In this document: one piece after another, positions 12,427 to 23,712 of the stretch
Layout: every line of letters begins with the position of its first letter
Numbering within the stretch: position 1 is the first letter of the stretch
Origin: Spinacia oleracea
Taxonomy: Eukaryota; Streptophyta; Magnoliopsida; Caryophyllales; Amaranthaceae
DNA: 64,000 nucleotides
NCBI RefSeq assembly: GCF_020520425.1
Contig: NC_079487.1
Coordinates: 130,842,385 to 130,906,384, forward strand
Direction of reading: 5' to 3'
The notes under the pieces: model-generated
What the model saw: only the letters and a program-made list of their open reading frames with translations
Databases searched by the model: none
What the model was told of the DNA's origin: nothing
Made by a program: the position numbers and the translations under genes

Positions 12427-12866
12427 TGTTCGTATACTTGTGATGAGATAGAAAGAGAGAGTGAGTTGGGGAAAGGCGGTTAGTGGTCGGAGATAAATAT
12501 GTATCGGTCGACGGAGGGGTGGTTTAGTAATTTTACCACTTGGATATAGTGGGAAAAGTGGTTACTGGATTATTGTGGGCTTGTTTGGATTTAAATAGAA
12601 GGAATGATAGATAAAAATGACAATTTCTTGTGACACAATTTACTTGGTCGTCTGGTCGACATTTATGTTTGCCAAGTCCAACTTTTGAATGCAAATGCTC
12701 ATGTTTGCAAGCCCAAAAGCCAACAACATTAATTCTTAGTATTTCTTTGAGTTGATCAAAGCCAATTTTTTGTAAAAGACTATCAAATGGTCTAATACAA
12801 GACTAGTTTTATTATTTAAGGAGCAATTTTGAAAACAAATTGTCGATGTCTACCGATGTTAGTATA
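12427..12866. other. Upstream region of SPL2
   Basis: Contains the expected 5' UTR and promoter of the minus-strand SPL2 gene. Seen on the plus strand, 12440-12480 is purine-rich (GAGATAGAAAGAGAGAGTGAG), that is CT-rich on the gene's own strand, a common feature of plant 5' leaders. No clear TATA box was assigned. Confidence 0.45.
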
Positions 12867-13122
12867 CTTCCTCCGTTCTGAAAATATCGCAACACTTGTT
12901 CTTTTACACTATTCACCCTACGATTTTGGCTATTTTTCGTGATGAGTACGTAAGAAAATTTTAGTTATGTGGAGTCATAGTAGATTCGTATCGATATATA
13001 TTTTCTAATTTTTTTTTTTTTTAAATTTTTGCTTACACACGATTTGAGATATTAAGAGTTAAAGTAACGGTTAGAGGAGTAAAAGTCAACCATGGTGCGA
13101 TATTTCCGGAACGAATGGAGTA
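12865..13122. mobile_element. Stowaway MITE
   Basis: Element 12867-13120 has ends CTTCCTCCGTTC and GAACGAATGGAG, which are imperfect inverted repeats flanked by TA. An internal poly-T run and the usual inner words (GTGATGAGTACGTAAGA) are present. It lies between SPL2 and the hydrolase gene. Confidence 0.65.
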
Positions 13123-13466
13123 TTTAAGTTTTGGTAGCAGTGGTACTGGCAGTGTTAAGCTAAAATGTACTCCGTCTATGGAATAACTTGTTCAAACACC
13201 CAATTAGTAGCGAATACTTGTGAATGTTTGTTTGTTTTTCATTTAAAAATGCGAAGCACAATGTCAAACAATTTTGAGAATCAAATACTGAGTCTCTCAA
13301 TTACGAGAATAATGTGTCTAATACTCTAATTATTGGAGCATCTCTTGATTTTTCGTTTTATTTTCGAATTATATAAATAAAAGAAAACTGAGAAAGGGGT
13401 AATAATTTGATCAGCCAAAGTCCAAACACATAACTTGCTGAATAGTTACATTTGAAGTGATTTTTG
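13121..13466. other. Gene-free spacer, 3' of the hydrolase gene
   Basis: AT-rich sequence that should include the 3' UTR of the minus-strand hydrolase gene. Nothing else is recognisable. Confidence 0.5.
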
Positions 13467-15824
13467 CTATCTATCTAGTTGACCAAATACAAATGATTTG
13501 ATCAACTCATTAAGCTCCTTGGGTGAATCAATGTTTATTGCATGCCCGGTCTCCTTAATTATCATTAACCTTGATTTAGGCCCCAATTTCCTGCAGGTTT
13601 TCATTTTGATTTAACAATTAGCAACCATGATTAATATTACAATTATGCACTAATTACAGATTACTGATTAGTGATTTATTGATTCACCTTTGAAGTTGAT
13701 GGCCTATCTCTTTTGGGAAGAAATAGTCCTGATCGCCCCATACTAGAAGTGTTTCCTGCCATACAGTATATATACTTCATTTTCTTGCAGATAACACATA
13801 CTATAGTCAAGTAACTCAATTTTATGTTACTCGGACTCGAGAACTCATGTGATGTCATATATATGTGGTAGATTTTGATTAAAATGTGGTACGTGTTAAG
13901 TATTCGTACCCTGTGTTGACTTGTGAAGGATCCGACACGAGAACTTACCTGTGACAAAGCAGAAATCTTGGAATCTGCATCTTCAAACATTACACATTTC
14001 ATAAGCTCTTCTTTTTCCTTCCTGTTCTTATTCTCAATTGTCTAAAACAACAACAAACAAAGCATTAGTCTCATTGAACCCCGAACCGTCCACGAAACAG
14101 GAAACAAGAAAAGTAAATGGTTAACTTATGGTACGTTTCATTTACCTGATGATGCTTAGCGACAGATTTGAGACAGAATTAGGGCGTCTCTATAGAGGAC
14201 GTCTCAAAAAAATTTAAGACGGAATTCTTGCAAATCCATTATAAATTTGAGACGGAATTTTTGAAACTCCATATACAATTCCATCTCAATTTTAATTTAA
14301 ATACAAAATTTTAGTAATGTGTCTCGTGTTTGAGACGTTTATTGTATCCATCTCAAAATCAATCTCTAATTTTTTTTCCGACTTTTAATACTCGTAATAT
14401 TTGTGATTTCTACACTATTCATATATTATACTTTGACCATTGTTGGTGATTTATACGTAAGATAAAACATAGTCATGCGGGATCTTGTTAGATTCGTTAT
14501 GTGTATTTTCAAAATATTACATTTTTTATAATTTTTTCTTAAAGGAAATTAAAGATATTAATGATCAAAGTTGTGCATTGACGTGCGTAAAAGTGACAAA
14601 CGTTGCGAGGAAAAATAAACAAAGGAAGTACTTGGTATCAAACAAAAACTAACCTTGATAAACTCCCAAAGTATAAAATTAGGAGCCCATTTTGTAAGAT
14701 CATACTTGTAAACAGCTTTTTGTACCAACAATCTAATAGCATCAGGATCCTTTGGTACAACCACTTCAAGCACCTCCTCTAGTTGCTTCCCTACCCTAAT
14801 TAACTGATCCTGCTTCTGATCTACGGTTGTTCCTACACCGCAGCTAACGATCACGTTCATCTCCACTACACAAGGGTACATCTCAGCCATTGAATAGCCT
14901 ACCCACCCTCCATAGCTGATTGAGTAAACTGTGCACTTCTTAACACCAAATCCCTTCTTTAGCCCTTCCATTATACACTTGGCTTGATAACGAGGCGTAC
15001 GGTCTTTGTTTTTGGTGTATGATTCTCCAAAGAATAGTAAATCTGGCATGTATATGTTGAATGATTTCGATAGTGATCCTATCTGCTCAATAACCATATA
15101 TGTTAATGATAGAGTATAAAACTAATCTCGGGGCTTCAACCATCAGCTTAAGCTTTTGGTTGAATTGGTCCTTTGACATGGTATCAGAGCCAACGTGACG
15201 CAAAGGTCACGGGTTCGAATCTCATCCACCCCTCCTTTCAAAGTGGAATATTTCGCGCTAGGTATGAAGAGGCCTATGCTACATCCACACTTCAAGCCCA
15301 AAGGGCTTTCATGTGAGGGGGCGTGATAGAGTATAAAACTAATCTCGGGGCTTCAACCATCAGCTTAAGCTTTTGGTTGAGTTGGTCCTTTGACAGTTAA
15401 GGAACCAAAATTACTAAATTGAGCAATCATATCATTTCGCCATGTAAGATTAATTAAGTTGACCTGATATTACTGTGTTAATTAAATGAGTATGTTCAGG
15501 ATTTATTAGTAAAAACTAGGTATATATAGTCCGTACCTGGGGGAGGAATTGCCAGCGCGCATCTCCACCACAACCATGGATGAGGACTAGGTTAGGTCGA
15601 CCATGGCGCTTATGGTTAGAGATCCAAAAATGCATGGTAGTTTGATCATCCAAATCAACGGTGCATGGAGAGAGACCACAATATTTGTAGTACAAGGAGA
15701 GTAAGAAATGAGCTATTGGGACAAATATAGGTGGTAGGTTTAACTTTGTTACGTTTGTGATAATTTTATTGATAGTCATAAGTAAATTGAAGAAATATCT
15801 ACGAAATACCTTTGCATACACCAT
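13467..15824 (-). CDS. Alpha/beta-hydrolase fold protein
   Basis: Five exons, 15537-15824, 14654-15082, 13949-14041, 13688-13755 and 13467-13590, give 1002 nt, or 333 residues. A hydrophobic N-terminal part is followed by the oxyanion loop LVLIHGCGG (His83-Gly84). The nucleophile elbow reads YSISYGGW with Ser152, so the first Gly of the usual G-x-S-x-G is Ser here. The acid-site strand is LLVWGDQDYFFP (Asp278/Asp280), and the catalytic His309 lies in KETGHAIN. All three positions of a Ser-Asp-His triad are therefore present. The match is to the plant MhpC-like esterase/lipase group; the substrate cannot be told from sequence. No plastid or secretory signal is obvious, but the N-terminal 50 residues are hydrophobic enough to allow membrane association. 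Intron 1 carries a TRIM retroelement and intron 2 two MITE-derived segments. Confidence 0.88.
14152..14368. repeat. Truncated CACTA-like MITE in hydrolase intron 2
   Basis: Closely matches the inner part of the complete element at 52172-52479, including GAGACGGAATTTTTGAAACTCC and AGGGCGTCTCTATAGAG, but lacks both CACTA-type ends. A Stowaway copy abuts it on the right. Confidence 0.65.
14367..14630. mobile_element. Stowaway-like MITE in hydrolase intron 2
   Basis: The inner sequence (GGTGATTTATACGTAAGATA, AGTCATGCGGGATCTTG) matches the copy at 35977-36238 over nearly its whole length. The ends are eroded, but TA is found at 14367-14368 and 14629-14630. The element ends 24 bases from the donor of exon 2 (14654). 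Confidence 0.6.
15102..15400 (+). mobile_element. Complete TRIM retroelement (289 bp) in hydrolase intron 1
   Basis: Two 72-bp direct terminal repeats (15107-15178 and 15324-15395) start TGATAGAG, end TTTGACA and differ by one base. Directly after the first repeat lies TGGTATCAGAGCC (15179-15191), complementary to the 3' end of plant initiator tRNA-Met and serving as primer binding site. Directly before the second repeat is the purine-rich GTGAGGGGGCG (about 15313-15323). The 5-bp target duplication GTTAA flanks the whole at 15102-15106 and 15396-15400. There is no coding sequence in the 145-bp interior, so it is non-autonomous. The orientation is opposite to the host gene. Confidence 0.93.
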
Positions 15825-16220
15825 TGTTGCATCTACTATTATCTCTTACCTTAACCTCAATTACTCTTCTTGATTCTGAATTAACCAAGTATTTAATTTT
15901 GTAGGAACGGTTGAACTTGCTAGTTATATATACGATGAAGGAATCTTATATTAAAAAAAGAAGAATAAAAAAAAGAATGGAGGAATCGGATGACATGAAA
16001 TATGCCTGATAAGTTGGACAGTTTGACAGTTTTTAACTTCTTTGCTAAGGTTGGATGACAATGAGATGTGTCTTTTGTGTAAAGAAGTATCTTTCTTAAT
16101 TTAAGAAACTAAACATGACGGTTGTATGTGTAGTTTCTAGCTTTAACGTCCAAAAAGCGATAACTTTTATGTATTCTACTTAAATGCGAGTCTTGTTTAG
16201 TTTATTGCTTCGTGTCAATA
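15825..16220. other. Upstream region of the hydrolase gene
   Basis: Should contain the hydrolase promoter on the minus strand. A-rich stretch AAAAAAAGAAGAATAAAAAAAAG near 15952-15975. No other feature seen. Confidence 0.4.
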
Positions 16221-16221
16221 A

Positions 16222-16335
16222 CATGAGTGGATAAGAGACCAACTAATGTTGGTGGAGTTTGTGGGGAGTTTATGTTGTGACTTGGAGATCATAGGGTTGA
16301 GTTCTGTTATCTGCGAAATGTTTGGGAGTGGACGG
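16222..16335 (+). mobile_element. SINE-like remnant, related to the copy at 62790
   Basis: TTGGTGGAGTTTGTGGGGAG as A-box region, then CATAGGGTTGAGTTCTG as B-box region about 35 bp on, then CTGCGAAATG. The same order occurs at 62790-62895 (TTGGTGGAGTTGGGCGGGAA, ATGGTCGAGCTC, AACTGTGAAATAG). No target duplication found. Confidence 0.45.
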
Positions 16336-17063
16336 ACTGATGTGTATTTCGCTCTAAGATAAGAGGCTCAACAATTAGGGAGAAGGTCAACGAAATCTTG
16401 TATGAGATAGACACACGATAACATCTCTTATAGTCACATACATTACAACACATATCAGTAGGATATACGAAGTACCAACTTTAGCCTTGAGTCACGTGTT
16501 GACAATGGGACTAGGCGAGCGAGCTTGAGGGGAGAGCCCCTGATGGACCGAGGGGTATGTCGTGACTACTACGTGGCGGAACCTGTTATGAATAGACGTG
16601 TTGAGCGATCAGGGAGAAATGTGTACAACAAGCGAGGTGTCCAAAGAGGAGATGTGTTGTGGTGCTAAGGAGTGAGATTCGTTGTGCTAGCATCCTAGCT
16701 TGTTGATAGTTAGGCGAGCGCGGTGGGTGCATGTCACGTGTGTTGTACAAGAGTTGCATGCGTGATATGTGCATTGGGAAGCGACAAGATACGAGGGCTT
16801 TTGTGGCTTAGGTGGGGGAGCTTGTCATGCATTTACATTTTTCCGACGCTAAGGCCCAACGTGTCACATATAAGGCAACTCCCATGAGCATGTGTGTCTT
16901 TACTAATGCATGTATCTTGTTGCATGTTATTATTATTACGTGTTATTTCCTCTATTATTTTGTGTTCGATGCTTGTTGCACATATGAGTTAGGCTGGCTT
17001 GCATCGATCAAGTCCAAAACATTTAGGTGCCACGCGGGCGGTCAAAAGGCCCATCCGTGACAC
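16336..17063. other. Unidentified, relatively GC-rich gene-free segment
   Basis: Clearly richer in G and C than its surroundings, especially 16490-16850 and 16985-17060, with two CACGTG-like words (GTCACGTG near 16491 and 16734, GACACGTGG near 17060). Open frames are short and unrelated to known proteins. It may be a decayed retrotransposon piece; no LTR, PBS or protein motif was seen. Confidence 0.35.
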
Positions 17064-17301
17064 GTGGCTTACATAATAGAAACGAAGTTTAGGTGTGAAA
17101 GCAAGAACTGTAGAACCATAAAAGAGAAGTATATACCTTACCTCCAAAACTTCTCAAATTCAAATCCTTCCCCCCATCCCAATATCAATCAATATGTCTA
17201 TTACCTTTTCCAACTTTATGGACGGCTACTTTATGTCTTTTTGCCACCCAAAACCCCATACTTTACAGCCAGATTCCTTCGTCTATATACCCTTTCATCC
17301 C

Positions 17302-17311
17302 TTATATATAC
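17302..17311 (+). promoter_or_regulatory. Candidate TATA box of the small membrane-protein gene
   Basis: TTATATATAC lies 84-93 bp upstream of the ATG at 17395, followed by a CT-rich leader (TCTTCTCCACTCTTGCACC). A second candidate, CTATATAC, is at about 17284. Position and composition fit a plant core promoter. Confidence 0.5.
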
Positions 17312-17394
17312 ACCCCCTTCTACATTATCAACCTTCTTCTCCACTCTTGCACCATCTTCTCTTCGTGAATCTTCTGCATTAAGATTCACCAAAA

Positions 17395-17763
17395 ATGGCT
17401 AGTACCTACGCATACTCAACCCAAATAACATCTCAAAGACCGATAGCCATGGCACTGGCATTAGTTTCAGCTGTAATACTATCCCCATTATACACGACTA
17501 GGAGCAACGACACACGTTATGACATTAGATGGAATTCTGGGTTTGTTCTGCCAATGGTATTAGCAGGACTCATAATCGCGATTAAAACCACCTCATCACC
17601 ATCATCCTCGTCGATGTCAGGGGAACGAAGATCAATCTTGTCATCAGACTCGTCATCAGTGTTTAGGGTTGGTGGTTCTTCATTGGGACTTGCTGGGGTT
17701 CTGGTAATGCTGATGCTTGTTCTGTCCTGGCAAGACTCTGTTCAACATTTTCTTTGGAAATGA
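17395..17763 (+). CDS. Small plant membrane protein of unknown function (122 aa)
   Basis: A single uninterrupted exon of 122 codons, starting in the favourable context AAAAATGGCT and ending TGGAAATGA. Three hydrophobic stretches are visible: about residues 16-32 (IAMALALVSAVILSPLY), 49-63 (GFVLPMVLAGLIIAI) and 96-111 (SLGLAGVLVMLMLVLS). A Ser-rich polar loop lies between the second and third. The short patterns SQRPIAMALA, SGFVLPMVLAGLI and GLAGVLVMLML look like a conserved plant-only family, as far as I recall without a defined function. It is transcribed convergently toward the RSH gene. The promoter-like TATA and CT-rich leader upstream support it as a real gene rather than chance. Confidence 0.8.
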   Translation: MASTYAYSTQITSQRPIAMALALVSAVILSPLYTTRSNDTRYDIRWNSGFVLPMVLAGLIIAIKTTSSPSSSSMSGERRSILSSDSSSVFRVGGSSLGLAGVLVMLMLVLSWQDSVQHFLWK

Positions 17764-18649
17764 GAGAAATCACTGCCTGTCTAGTGTCTGCTACTCTTGT
17801 GTTTTCTGATAGAAAGAACTGTCTATTTTAGTGATTTCAGAATGTAATTCTAAGTTTCAGAAGGTTGAATAATATACAGGGCATTTTTTGTTGCAGATTT
17901 ATGAACATTTGATCATTACTCAGCTATTATTTTTTATCAGAAATTAACTAACTGTAGTATTAAGTGATCAGATTATCAGAAAACCAATTTCTGATCAGTA
18001 ACATGAAAATTAGACTGTAATTAATTGATCATATAATCAGAGAACAACTTCTCTGCACAGCAGACATGCGTAATGGGGATTGCTTAATCAATACGAGTAT
18101 ATTATAGAACGCATTGATATATGAACCGATTTATCACCCTCAAGACTCAGAGAGAATCATGACAAAAGATATCCTTTTTTGGGGTTTTTTACCAACATTT
18201 TTTATGCTTGTGTTTTTTTCACGTTCAACATTGCATCTCCCATCATAGTATATTCTCCATAACAACCCCTTTACTTCAAGAATCTTACAGACGAATAACA
18301 CGATGTATCAGTCGTCAGCTTGACAGTGCTTTTGACTGATCATAGAAATCGCTCTCATCAACTGATTCGCATATGAGAGGAATTACCAGTTCCTAAAGTT
18401 TCGATTCTCAATCACTGTATGAACAAATCGAATCGAAAAAGAGGTAAAAACCATGTCAGGCCATTTGTGGGAATATCTGTTCTTTTTTTCGATCTTTTCA
18501 TTTCTTCAATAAACAAATTCAGTTAGCCACAATCTTATATTTCCCACGATACAAGAACATAAATTTTCTGTACAAATGATATATTTACATGAACAGATTG
18601 TGTTATTCAACCATAATCCTATCTAATAAAGATACATATGCGTTCTTCG
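17764..18649. other. Convergent 3' intergenic region
   Basis: Lies between the stop of the small membrane-protein gene and the stop of RSH, so it should hold both 3' UTRs. AATAATATACAG and TTATTCAACC/ATAAAG words at about 17868 and 18602-18630 are possible polyadenylation-related AT stretches. No gene is seen. Confidence 0.5.
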
Positions 18650-21600
18650 TCAACTACTCCAGCCAACCACACTGGCATTTGTGACAGCAGAGGCGGGTTT
18701 GGGGGACACCGACACACCCCGATTGTACATGCGTTGAATCTCTTCTCTGTACTCAACTAGAGACTTGTCGGGAATGGCTGGAGTTAGCTCAATCACGTCT
18801 CCCATCTTCAGTTTGCAAGTTGGGTCACTCACGGGATGATGGTTCAGCCGAGGCCTCAACTCTTCCTTCACGGGGAAGCCATAAGACCTCCAACGGGGGC
18901 TACCATGGCCTGTCATTTCTAACAGATCCATCATGGTGGAGTTTGTGGGGAACTCCCGAACAGACATCTGGAATAAAACAGGATGCCAAACTTATAAATG
19001 CACAGAACTGAGAACTAACAGAAGAGATATATTTGGAATTTCAAGCCGTTATTCCATGAGAATCATGGACCCAAATAGAAATAACATTTTCGCTTACTAT
19101 CAAGTCCTATACAGTTATATCACTCCAGAGTCCAGACACAGTAAGTTACCAATTAAAAAACAATGCACTGCAAAAGAAACTAGACACAAAACCAAGCATA
19201 ATATGACTGATCCAATCGAATGTCCTGTTAATTTACTAGGTTCACCCTCTACTAGGAAGTATCTCAAAAGGACGAATCAGAAACTAAAAATAAAGGGCAC
19301 ATGATAAGGAAAAGTTATATGAGACCAAACAGTCGAGAAGGAGGACCAGGAGTTTTAGTTGAGCTTTATTCAGCTCAGATTCCCTTTCTAGACCACACAT
19401 ACTGAATCGACCACAGTAAACCGCTCACTATCTCTTACTTACCAAATTAATCGGAAACATGGGAAACATAAAGCTTTGTTGTTCATAAAAGAAATGGAAG
19501 AGGAGGAGGATATCAAAGACTAACCTTGTCATTCTCTATCAAGATGACAAATACAGGTCCGTCTTGATTAGACTGAGCATTGTAGGAATATGGACAACCT
19601 TCAGCGTGAGTTGGGAATTTACATGGAGGCTTGAGGGAATCAGCATAGTCCATTGATGGTCGGTCTTTGTTCATTGTCTCACACTGCCAATTGACCACCC
19701 ATCTAGCCCACTCCACCATTTGAAGCACAAAAGAAGAGTGCTGAGAATCACCCTCCTTATACCTCCAATGTGCAGCAAATCCATACTCTGCTTGTAGATG
19801 CATTTCCCTAGTCCGTATTTGAACTTCAATTGGAACCATTCCTTCACCGAGCACAACAGTATGAAGGGATTTGTATCTACAGACAACAAAGAGAAAAAAT
19901 ATCAGGTACATAATCGGCAGAAGACTTACGCCTTGCAACATAAGAGTATTAAACAAATAACTTACCCATTGCATTTTGGACAATGAATATAGTCTTTGAA
20001 CTTTCCAGGCACTTCAGGCCACAACTGATGAACAACCTTAAGTGCTCTGAAACATTCATCCTCATTCTCAACAATCAATCGCAGCCCGTGAATATCATGA
20101 ATCTGGTCAACTGTGAGCTTCTTCCTACATGTCATTGAATATATAGTTAGCAAACTATGCAAAAAAAGGAACACATACCCACTATGCCAGAGTAAGTAAA
20201 AACGTCTGGCACATAGCGTACTCCATCAAACAGGAGAAAAAGATTAGAGACAAAGCATACTTCGACATTTTGCGATGAATGCTGTATAAGCTTTTGTGAC
20301 GACCAGACAAGTCATGGTAAGATATATCTTCATCCTTAAGAGCTTCTTCAAGTTTCTCGGTTGCTGATTTGATCATTGCTTGATCAAATGAGTTCATACG
20401 CTTGGAAGACAATTCATCATGTTGATTTGGGTAAAGATGCTTGAAACACAAGTCCTCTAATTTTTCTTTCCAAGTAGAGATACCAAGCCTGTTAGCCAGT
20501 GGTGCAAATATCTCCAACGTTTCCTTCGCAAACCTCTGCTGTTTATGAGAGGGTAATGCATCGAGTGTCATCATATTATGCAATCGATCTGCCAATTTAA
20601 TTAAGACTGCCCTGGCATCTGCCATAGCAAGAAACATTGTATGCAGCCGATCAGCTTCTATGGTTTTATTTGCTATATTATTTTCACGTGCAAGCTTGCT
20701 CAAATGGCTTAGTTTTGACACCTGAAACAAAATAGCATCCACCATAAGTAAGCCATCAATGGAACTGATTGCAGCATATCCCTCATTGTTCATACTTCGT
20801 ATACAAATCCGATCCAACAGCTTCAAGGTAACTATTAAGGTTCCATTTACTAACAATTCCTCTTTAAAAAAGAGAGGACACACAGTAATAAAAAGAGAAA
20901 GGTCTTCATGTCTATTGCCTAGTTATCCCGTATTCCAATGGCAAGTGCAAGAGTCATAAAAGTATGTCAAAGAATCCACCTTATGAAGCACAAATTACAA
21001 CGAAATAAAGTGTCCTGCATCTATGCACCACGTATAAAAAACTAATACCTTCTTCTCCAACTATTGAATCTCATAGAGATCAGATGCTTAGACATATAAC
21101 ACCTATGCTACTCATGAAGATCAATGCATACATCAAAGGAAAACTGCATGATCAATTAAACAATCAAAGTCTACCCTCATCTTTTACTTCAAGCAACTGA
21201 TCTACCCATATACATAAGCAAAACAGAAACATGAAGTTCGGCCAACTGATTCATAAGCAAACAAAATCATCACAGCTTCACAAACCTGGGAAGTCCAAAT
21301 AAGCATTTTACAAACAAACAAAACATTAGTGCTGATTAAAACTTGAATCTTTTAAGGCTTACCCCATGAACTAGATCAGCCACCCCAGATCCAAAAATGC
21401 TTAGGATGTAGTCATATGTAACCATCGAATCATCAATGGTATCATGCAATAACCCAGCAGCTACGACGGTCGAATTTGCTCCTACGGTAGCCAAAAGCAC
21501 AGCGGTTTCCACACAGTGATGCAAGTATAGATGCCCACTTGCTCTCACCTACACATACAAACGCCAAACATAAACTTCATACGGAGTAATCAAATACAAC

Positions 21601-22433
21601 ACAACATTACTTTCTATTTGATAAAATAATGTAGTCAACCAATGTTACTCCCAGCTTTCATACTACTCAAATTTCTATATTTTTGCAGCATTTTCACATA
21701 AAAGCATAAAAAAGATCGGAAATTTCAAAAATAATTGCTGATTGTGAAATAATAATACAAATTTACATTAAAAAAAATGAATTACCTGCCCTCTATGAGC
21801 CTTTTCAGCCTCATAAAACGCCTTGATCACAAAATCTTCATAGAAAATCTTATGCCTGTTTTGAGCACTTGCCAACAATTCCGCAACACTACCACCAAAC
21901 ACAAATTGCTCCTCCATATTAAACGTAAGCTCCTCCACATCACGATCCAAACACGACCCCAAAGAATTCCTCACAAACCCATTTAACAACCCATTCGTAG
22001 TATTATTTACCCGAAATGAACCCGAATATGATCCTGAAGCTACGGTATTATAGCTACTGGAACCCGAAACCGAAACCGGGCCCTGAAACACCGAAACGGG
22101 ACTTTGAAGATCTCGCTTCAACGAAGAACTCAACGGCGAGCAATTCGAATACCGAAATGAGCTGCTCAAACTGCCGTATTGATGATAATGATGATCATCC
22201 AACCCTACTTTCTGAAACTCCTCATTTACCGACGTGGGAGAGTGTTTAAGAAGATGCGATAAACCGCCGATTATCGGCCTTTGAGAGGTTGATGATGACG
22301 ATTGCGAGCTCGTGGATGGAGATCTTCCGTTAAGATCGAAATCATAGGAAGAGTGAGAATTGATTGAAGGATGCGGTGTAGAACATATGCCACTCGGTGG
22401 ACTTGCATACAGCGCAATTGTTGAAACCGCCAT
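18650..22433 (-). CDS. RSH2/RSH3: RelA/SpoT homologue, chloroplast RSH2/RSH3 type
   Basis: Six exons, 21786-22433, 21363-21548, 20261-20721, 19966-20124, 19525-19876 and 18650-18967, give 2124 nt, or 707 residues, the usual RSH2/RSH3 size. The Ser-rich N-terminus is transit-peptide-like. The HD (ppGpp hydrolase) domain starts near residue 200 with [19 protein letters not shown] (251-256) and [15 protein letters not shown]. The synthetase domain follows, with GRHKSLYS (Arg419-His-Lys), [16 protein letters not shown] (485-491) and [14 protein letters not shown] (Glu502-Val-Gln). The C-terminal part (exon 6) is TGS-like with [12 protein letters not shown]. Family members make and break (p)ppGpp in the stroma in stress and dark responses. 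One oddity is that the usual HPKFNGYQSLH reads CPKCNGYKSLH here, while catalytic residues elsewhere look intact. The RSH2/3 rather than RSH1 assignment rests on length, motif wording and lack of a C-terminal ACT domain. Confidence 0.93.
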
Positions 22434-23190
22434 TAATGGACCTCAAATAAATTTTTGAAATTTGAGCTGAAATTTGCAGATTTTTTACTTATCTTCTAAT
22501 TACAGGGTTATATATACAATGGAAATATTGAATTAGGCAGATCTGAGGTGACTAATTTTTTTGGAATTAGGGTAAAAACAAAGGAAGAAGAAGAAGAATC
22601 AAAAAGTCAAATTATTACAACTACGAAGATTAATTACAGGTTTTCGAATTGAAATTTCAGTGTGAATCTAATTTTTTTTAGCTGCTATTGAAATTGAAGG
22701 CTAAATTTGAAGAAATTAATATGAATTGGGGAAATTGACGACGACCCCTAAACCTAGAATTTAAGAGAGAGAAATTTGAGAGAAGAAAAGGCGTATGTGT
22801 GGAGAAGATATGTTTAAAATAAGGGGATTTATTTTATTACGGGCGGAGTATTTATTAAAGCAATAATGGTTTTACAATATTCAGATACTTTGCTTGCTTC
22901 ATCTCCATCCTCTCTTATTTCGGTTAATGGCCAGGAGGAGTGACACAGTAGAAAGACTAGATAGCCCTTGGAAAGTACCGCAAATTACGGATGCTTTGAT
23001 TTGTTTTTTTTTAGTTTTAACTTTAACTCCGTTTTTTTTGGTGATAAAGGAGGGCAAAGCCCCAAGCAAACAAAGATAAAAATCTATAACTAATGTCACT
23101 ATATCTGTGATTGTTCGAGATAAAAATCTATAATGAACAATTTTGATGTTGAGAAAACACATATTACGTGTTAATAATATATGCGAGAAG
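22434..23190. other. Upstream region of RSH and spacer
   Basis: Contains the expected 5' UTR and promoter of RSH on the minus strand; on that strand the leader is CT-rich (CTCTCTTAAATTCTAGG) near 22757-22775. Beyond about 22850 I see nothing gene-like. Confidence 0.45.
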
Positions 23191-23199
23191 GTGTATCAT

Positions 23200-23290
23200 A
23201 CATTCGGATGTATGTAATATGCTCTAACATACTCCGTAATATAGATTCGGATGTATGTAATATGCTCTAACATACTCCGTAATATAGATT
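23200..23290. repeat. 43-bp tandem duplication
   Basis: ATTCGGATGTATGTAATATG followed by CTCTAACATACTCCGTAATATAG occurs twice in direct succession (about 23203-23246 and 23246-23288) with no mismatch seen. The ACTCCGTA word inside is a hallmark of this genome. Confidence 0.8.
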
Positions 23291-23300
23291 TTGAAATTTA

Positions 23301-23712
23301 CTTCGGAGTAGACCTGGTTATCGGGCGGGGCGGGTCGGGTCAGGGTCGGGGAGGGTCAAAAGAGGGTCGGGTATTGAAAGGGTCATTTTTAGCGGTTCGA
23401 TAATGGACGGGTCAAAAGCGGGTCGCATTTCAATAGCGGGTCATTAGTGGGCGGGTCAATAAACGAGCAATGAAAAATGAAAAACAAAAGAGTCATGTGC
23501 AAGTACAAGTGAATACGAAGCTATACACGTAATTTTTTGTATCATTACTATTTTAATTTTCAAAATAATTGTAGTATAAGTTTGACCCTATAATGACCCT
23601 ATCCAATAAAGGCCCTGTCCAATAAGAACCCTGACCAATAAAAGCCTATTAACTTGACTCTAACACTATATCCATTGGACTACCCTGTCCAATAACCAGG
23701 TCTACTTCGGAG
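23301..23712. mobile_element. hAT-type MITE with GGGTCGGG-rich ends
   Basis: Element 23309-23704 has inverted ends TAGACCTGGTTAT / ATAACCAGGTCTA and the 8-bp target duplication CTTCGGAG (23301-23308 and 23705-23712). The left third is made of GGGCGGGTCGGGT variants, the right third of CCCTGTCCAATAA variants. It is related by its ends to the element at 1553. Confidence 0.85.

Noticed and set aside
17064-17402. 112-codon open frame upstream of the small membrane protein
   Set aside because: Low-complexity Ser/Pro/Leu translation of the CT-rich leader. It overlaps the likely TATA box and start codon of the better-supported 17395 gene.
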